Below the pieces are notes generated by a model. That model saw only the letters and a program-made list of their open reading frames with translations. It was not told the origin of the DNA and did no database searches. From contig OZ022241.1 in the NCBI GenBank assembly GCA_963978895.1, positions 2,969,496 through 3,033,495 on the forward strand: a DNA stretch of 64,000 nt, in the 5' to 3' direction. Shown piece by piece: positions 59,241 to 64,000 of the stretch. This DNA is from Erpobdella octoculata. Its lineage: Eukaryota > Annelida > Clitellata > Hirudinida > Erpobdellidae. The position numbers and the translations under genes are program-made. Numbering within the stretch: position 1 is the first letter of the stretch; each line of letters begins with the position of its first letter.

Positions 59241-61040
59241 TTGACGTTACATTTGTTTTCTCTTTTATAATCAAAGTGTGTATTTAAAAACGTTTAAAAG
59301 TAATAAACAATCAGAAAACTAGTAATAACACGCTTCAAAATTAATAAGGAAATATTCAAAATAATAAACTTTATGACGACAAAATGTTTTTCAGTTAATA
59401 TTTCTGTTTCAGATTTTTGAATTAATCTGCAATCACAGTTACAGTTAACTGAAACAACACTGGTTACTCTAAAGTATACTTATTTGGGAATTTTTGAGTA
59501 CAATGAAAATTTCCAAGTGTTTGATTCTCCAGTTGAAAATAGCACATGTAAGCAGCAAAAAATTAGAAATAAATTATGCAAATTACTTGGTCGGGCTCTA
59601 GCGGAAAACCGGAAATGCGTGGATAATTAAATCTGATAAAAGTTAACCTGTAGTTAATTAATTATAATTTTGAGAAGTTTGAGTCATGGACTTCTATATA
59701 ATAGCATTATGCCTTTAATCTTTCTTACAAAATATCTAAGAATTCATAAATAATTCATTAAGATGATAGCAACAGTGCTTAGCAAATTTGTTTTTAGTTA
59801 ACCCCTTAAGACCGATTAGGTCACCGGCAGTCCATAGACTAATTAATTTTTTACGATGTTATCAATTTAGAGAAATAAATGTGTTTTTGTTAAAATACAA
59901 ATAAATAAAAAGATGAAAGCTGCATTTAGTTTATTGAACTCTTGAATCGTAGAAAAATATCGAAATTTCTGTTATGACTTTTATGAATTTATCGACCCAA
60001 AGCAAATTGAAAATTGATTTATTGAAATGATAAATTTAACATAATTTGCTTCTAAAAGAATTCTGTTTGAAGATTTTCTTTGATCCAGTTGCGATGGTCA
60101 ACCTCTGGGCATTTAATGCTTTGAAGTTTTATTATTAATTTTAATGACATCATCCTTTGTTTATGCTGGTAATTTTTTTTCTCTCCACGTCTAGATATTA
60201 CTACTTTTTGATTAATATTTGACATCTTCAGGACCACTACAGATTTTATCGTTATGGCACTGATTACTTTTTGCTAACCAAAAAAGATTTGTTTTAATTA
60301 TTTTCATAGTTGAATAATATAACTTTTGAAAGTATCTTTAATGCATTGTTTTTTGATTAATTTATTAATAAACTGTGTTTAAATTTGGCATGACCAACAG
60401 CCACGCACCGGTGACCCATGCTAAAAAAGTATAATGTATATAAAATAAAATTGTTGATGCTTTCTTTATTTTTAGATGCCTCAACACTCCACGAATCATA
60501 TATTTTTTTTAATAAAAATCAATGTATAAAGACTATAAAGCAAAAAAAATTAAATTTAAAAAAAAGCTATAAGACACTTTGCAATATAAAACCAAATTAA
60601 AAACTTTAAATGAACACTATGCAACATCAAATTAATTAGAGAAAACTAAATTTAAGTTATTATGTGAAATGAAACCAAATAAAATTTACAGTTTAAAAAT
60701 TATGCAGCATAAAATCATGGAAAACAGCGCATTAGACAACATAATAGTTGAATCAGAGTTTAAAAAATATGTGACATAAAATCAATTTAGAGAAAATCTT
60801 TAAAACGCTATGGAACATAAAATCAAGTAAAAAAAGAAAACATTAAATAAAATAATATCAAGTAAAATGAAAACATTAAAAAGCACAATATTAAGTAAAA
60901 CAAAGTTTAAAACAGTATGAAACAGAAAATGAGTTAAAAGACCATTTTCGCTTAGAAATTCCATACTCTACGCAATCCGTCATGTTTAAAAATTATGCAA
61001 ACACTCACAAACTCACACCTTTATATAATGAGGTAGCATG
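59241..61040. other. AT-rich intergenic DNA
   Basis: About 1.8 kb with no convincing coding frame, RNA gene or transposon termini. From 60590 to 60960 words such as AAAATCAAGTAAAA and AAACATTAAA recur loosely. Confidence 0.4.
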
Positions 61041-61049
61041 CAAGCATGC

Positions 61050-61225
61050 ATTGTTCAACAACGCTGGAGACGAAACGTAGGGAGACGAACAGTAATGAGA
61101 CGAATAGTAAACAGGCCGAATGAATCGATGGAGACGAAACGTAGCGAGACGAACAGTAAGGAGACGAATGGTACGTGGAGACGAATAGTAGGCAGACGAA
61201 ACGTACGGAGACGAAACGTAGGGGA
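61050..61225 (-). repeat. Degenerate GAGACGAAACGTA repeat, sister of the 17-bp minisatellite
   Basis: About 12 variable units of GAGACGAA followed by ACGTA, CAGTA or TAGTA, reverse complement of the edge units of the array at 58430-59240. This looks like the unexpanded form of the minisatellite. Confidence 0.85.
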
Positions 61226-61812
61226 ATCCCATCAACTACATCCAACTAATTTAAAAACTTACCATTATTAATTTTGTCACCATCGTCAGGAATCGCAATT
61301 CTCGGTTTTGTTATAGAAAACATTCCAAACTGACCAAATTTTGTGTTTAAATAGCATCAGCTCATCACATTTCACTATGACTGAAGTGGATTCACTTGTG
61401 CAACAAAGTTGCTACTATAGAAAATATTGAACACCGGCCAAAATTGGAGTTCAAATGCTATAGATTTTCTAAATTTCACTAATAATTAAGCGGAATCAGT
61501 TGTGCAACAAATGATATCGGTATTTATATTCAATAGGAAACTTTCGAAAACATTTTTGTAATATATTGAGTATATCTAATTAAAATGGACTGAATCCCTG
61601 AATTGCGATCCACCAAAAACAGCTAATTCCTGGAATCTCGAAATTGTAATTCTAAATAAGACAAACTAGATAAATTAAATTAATTTTATTTGCAGTTTTT
61701 AAAGTTTATTTAATTTTTGAAATTTGGAATTTAAAGTTTTTAAAACAATTAAATACATTGTGAAAACTAAAAAAATGTTTTTGAGTCAGGCTATAAAATC
61801 AAGTTTGATGCT
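61226..61812. other. 3' flank of channel gene G
   Basis: AT-rich, no gene or repeat recognised. Confidence 0.4.
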
Positions 61813-63411
61813 TCATGACCGAAGACGATTATGGAAAGTATGATTACAACCCTTAACAGCTCCAAAAATGCGTATTAAAAATTCAATTAGTTCAACAAAT
61901 GTCATGATCGTAACTCCCAACCACAAACTGAGACTTCCTCCAACCGTCCCAAGCATAGAATCCCACGTGTACACTGGAGAATCTGTGATCGACAATGGCT
62001 TGTCGCTCGAAAACATAAATCTTACCTGTAAGAAATTTGAGGGAATTTTTGAAGTCATTTTGAAGTACATATTTAATTCCGCCAATGTGATGCTGCCGTT
62101 TTCGTATTTGTCAATCATAGAAATGTAATCTTTAAAATAATTAGAAAATCTGCTTCCTTGGATCAAATTTGGTCTAATGAACTGATCGAAGAAATCTTTT
62201 TGTTGAGAAACGTGAGGCCAATCGTTCACGGCGTGAACATTTATTGGGTACTGGATTTCAATACATGGTTTTTTGCAACTGTTTTTGCAGGTATTCCAAA
62301 GTTTGAGGTAATAAGTAGAAAAACAAACATGTTCTTTAATTGCTTTCACAGTCCTGTTTATTTCAGTTTCCCTATTCAGATTATTTTTTCTTAACGTCAA
62401 CGTTGTGTTGCCGCAAATGGTTTCATGAATCAGTGAAGGAATGATAAAAAGATATTTAAAGACTTGGACGCATCCACACATTTCAAGTAGCTTTACCTGA
62501 GTGCACTGTTGCATACAGGCAAAAAAATTGTAACGTGTGCCTGTACCATCGTCTAAAAACTCTTTGCTTTCGCAGCCTTCTGAAGTGTAAGGTTGGCCTA
62601 AAACTGTTTTTACTTTCATAGTCATATCTACGTACAAGTTTGTTCCAGCTCCAAGAGCAAAAATATTTGAAAAGTCTGCATTTCCGTCTGCAGGAGCAAT
62701 GAATCCAATAGCACCCTCGCTTGCCAATCCGCTTTCATAGAAATCAAAATGACTTGGCAAATCGTCCATGGATTTTGTGTGAATAATCATGACAAGAGCT
62801 TTCACTGCGTTTCTACAGATATTTGAAACTTTAAAGTTGTAGCAGTTGTAAAATAATGGGTCGTAAATAATTTCACTATCCAATTTGCAAGAACCAGTTA
62901 TTAAATGATAATCTTCATCTATTAGAACGTAGTCAATCAAGAATGGAATTGAGTTTTCTTGTTTGCTGGTGTATTTCGGAAGTGAGGAAAAGTAATTGTC
63001 TGCAATAATTTTTCCAAATATTTTTATTTCATTCGAGTTGAGAGACAAATTTTCTTTGTAGTTAAAATCTTCGTTCAACGAGTTAGCAAGATCCAAAATT
63101 TTTTCAGCAAACTCTGTTTTAGTTAAGTATTCGTTTAAATTAAATTCTATAGAATTTGTCTGAAAATTGCATAAAGTGATCGAAGGAAATATGTTGGGAG
63201 CTTCCAATTCTCCTTGCGAAGTTTTAAAAGGATATGATTGATAATTTAAAAACAAACGGACGAGTTGCCAAAATAACATTACAGTACAGCCGATGACAGC
63301 ACAAGACCACATGATCTTGAATAAGGTTTTTTCGGATTTTAGAATTCTTGATACACCGCGTACAGAAAGGTTTTCTACAAACTTGTGCAGTTCCTTCTTG
63401 ATACGATTCAT
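61813..63411 (-). CDS. DEG/ENaC sodium channel subunit G, intact, longest member
   Basis: 532 codons, intronless. VLSVRG-type N-terminus (LSVRGVSRIL, Arg-Gly for His-Gly), first helix about 34-57, FPSITLCN, ectodomain with CMQQCTQVKLLEMCGCV and CKNSCKKPCIEIQY, second helix with GTVGGSLSLWLGVTIMTFVE (Gly-Val-Thr at 499-501). The C-terminal tail is about 8-10 residues longer than in the other members (GCNHTFHNRLRS), so its cytoplasmic end differs. It is among the more diverged members and has its own version of the LNEDFNYKENLSLNSNEIK region, a piece of which appears in fragment D. A TATATG box lies at 63547-63556 on the minus strand about 140 bp upstream. Confidence 0.92.
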   Translation of the reverse strand: MNRIKKELHKFVENLSVRGVSRILKSEKTLFKIMWSCAVIGCTVMLFWQLVRLFLNYQSYPFKTSQGELEAPNIFPSITLCNFQTNSIEFNLNEYLTKTEFAEKILDLANSLNEDFNYKENLSLNSNEIKIFGKIIADNYFSSLPKYTSKQENSIPFLIDYVLIDEDYHLITGSCKLDSEIIYDPLFYNCYNFKVSNICRNAVKALVMIIHTKSMDDLPSHFDFYESGLASEGAIGFIAPADGNADFSNIFALGAGTNLYVDMTMKVKTVLGQPYTSEGCESKEFLDDGTGTRYNFFACMQQCTQVKLLEMCGCVQVFKYLFIIPSLIHETICGNTTLTLRKNNLNRETEINRTVKAIKEHVCFSTYYLKLWNTCKNSCKKPCIEIQYPINVHAVNDWPHVSQQKDFFDQFIRPNLIQGSRFSNYFKDYISMIDKYENGSITLAELNMYFKMTSKIPSNFLQVRFMFSSDKPLSITDSPVYTWDSMLGTVGGSLSLWLGVTIMTFVELIEFLIRIFGAVKGCNHTFHNRLRS

Positions 63412-63845
63412 TTGAAGTTGAGATTTTGAAAATGTTTACAAATAATAATAAAACTTTAATTGCAATAAATTGTCTAAAAATCTCTTCAGGGTTATTTTTA
63501 CTGAAGCAATACGAATCAGCTTTAAGCAGATTTAACGCTGGGAAGGCACATATAGCTTGTTTCAATAAAAAAATTTGTTGTAACCTGTTGTGACAAACTA
63601 AATATTATTTATTTGTTGTCTTTGGACGTGTTTTGTTTTAATTCATTAATTTTGTTTTCTGTTGTGTATTTTATTGCTTTCGTTCTGACTTAGATCCGAG
63701 TCGCGATAAGATTAGGCCTGTTTGATTAGGCGTTGTCGCATTCACAATGTTCGTGTTTAATAGCATGACCGTCGTTAAAACAATTGGCGACGTGAATTCT
63801 ACGGATTGTTGAGCTTTAATAATGAGCTTTAAAATATTGTCGTTT
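63412..63845. other. 5' flank of gene G
   Basis: Contains the TATA-like GCTATATGTG (minus strand, 63547-63556) and the word AAATTTGTTGTAACCTG shared with the flanks of D and F. No gene seen. Confidence 0.4.
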
Positions 63846-64000
63846 TTTCTATCAAAATGGCGAATCCAATTGTGCAACCAATGCATCAGGTGGGCAAACG
63901 ACAAGAAAGCGAGTTAGACCCTTGTGGAAAAACTCTCCACATCGTCACCCATGAAAATGACATGGATTGCTTCCAGCGTCGTTTGAAAAATATTTCATAC
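63846..64000 (+). repeat. Copy 5 of the gag-like dispersed repeat (runs off the window)
   Basis: Open frame from ATG at 63858: MANPIVQPMHQVGKRQESEL, then GKTLHIVTHENDMDCFQRRL, still open at the edge. It aligns with copy 3 from its ATG, indicating that the repeat starts a coding region. Confidence 0.5.

Noticed and set aside
58415..59270. Three overlapping 250-codon plus-strand frames with a repeated LLLFVPCYYSSLVTIRP peptide
   Set aside because: A 17-bp unit not divisible by 3 gives the same peptide in all frames; no flanking coding evidence.

Overview
The window is animal nuclear DNA. It is AT-rich, has a spliced gene with 19 coding exons, and is full of transposon remnants and simple repeats. 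The spliced gene encodes a type-II chitin synthase whose motifs and order match arthropod enzymes best, so an arthropod or close panarthropod is the most likely source. The class cannot be decided from sequence alone.

Layout. (1) 97-375, minus: first coding exon of an FAD synthase (FLAD1-like) gene that runs off the left edge. (2) 0.9-7 kb: two hAT-type non-autonomous elements, one carrying a large ACCCA array, then a CR1/L2-like LINE on the minus strand with ORF1, endonuclease and reverse transcriptase, broken by one frameshift. (3) 8968-23593, plus: a complete chitin synthase. I assembled 19 exons whose phases all agree, giving 4959 coding nt (1652 aa). Its introns hold three very long 4-bp microsatellites and two hAT MITEs. 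Intron 3 starts with ATAAGT instead of GTAAGT. (4) 24-63.5 kb: a cluster of seven DEG/ENaC sodium-channel loci, all intronless. Four are intact (C 42780-44351, E 49603-51180, F 55946-57514, G 61813-63411). A has a single in-frame stop, B is a pseudogene, and D is a shattered mosaic. E is the only one on the plus strand. (5) Between the channel genes lie satellites, MITEs, a gag-only LTR element with a SAP motif, a decayed hAT transposase, a 5'-truncated LINE and a 17-bp minisatellite.

How the parts relate. Channel genes A, B and C lie in consecutive duplication units that also carry the 3' end of the chitin synthase gene. Copies of exons 18 and 19 recur at 28.5, 29.6 and 40.7 kb. The copied exon 18 differs from the original at five sites, all synonymous. 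So this channel family grew partly by tandem duplication of a block spanning the convergent ends of chitin synthase and a channel gene. All members share two unusual substitutions: Arg-Gly where the family normally has the His-Gly gating motif, and Gly-Val-Thr in the Gly-x-Ser selectivity filter.
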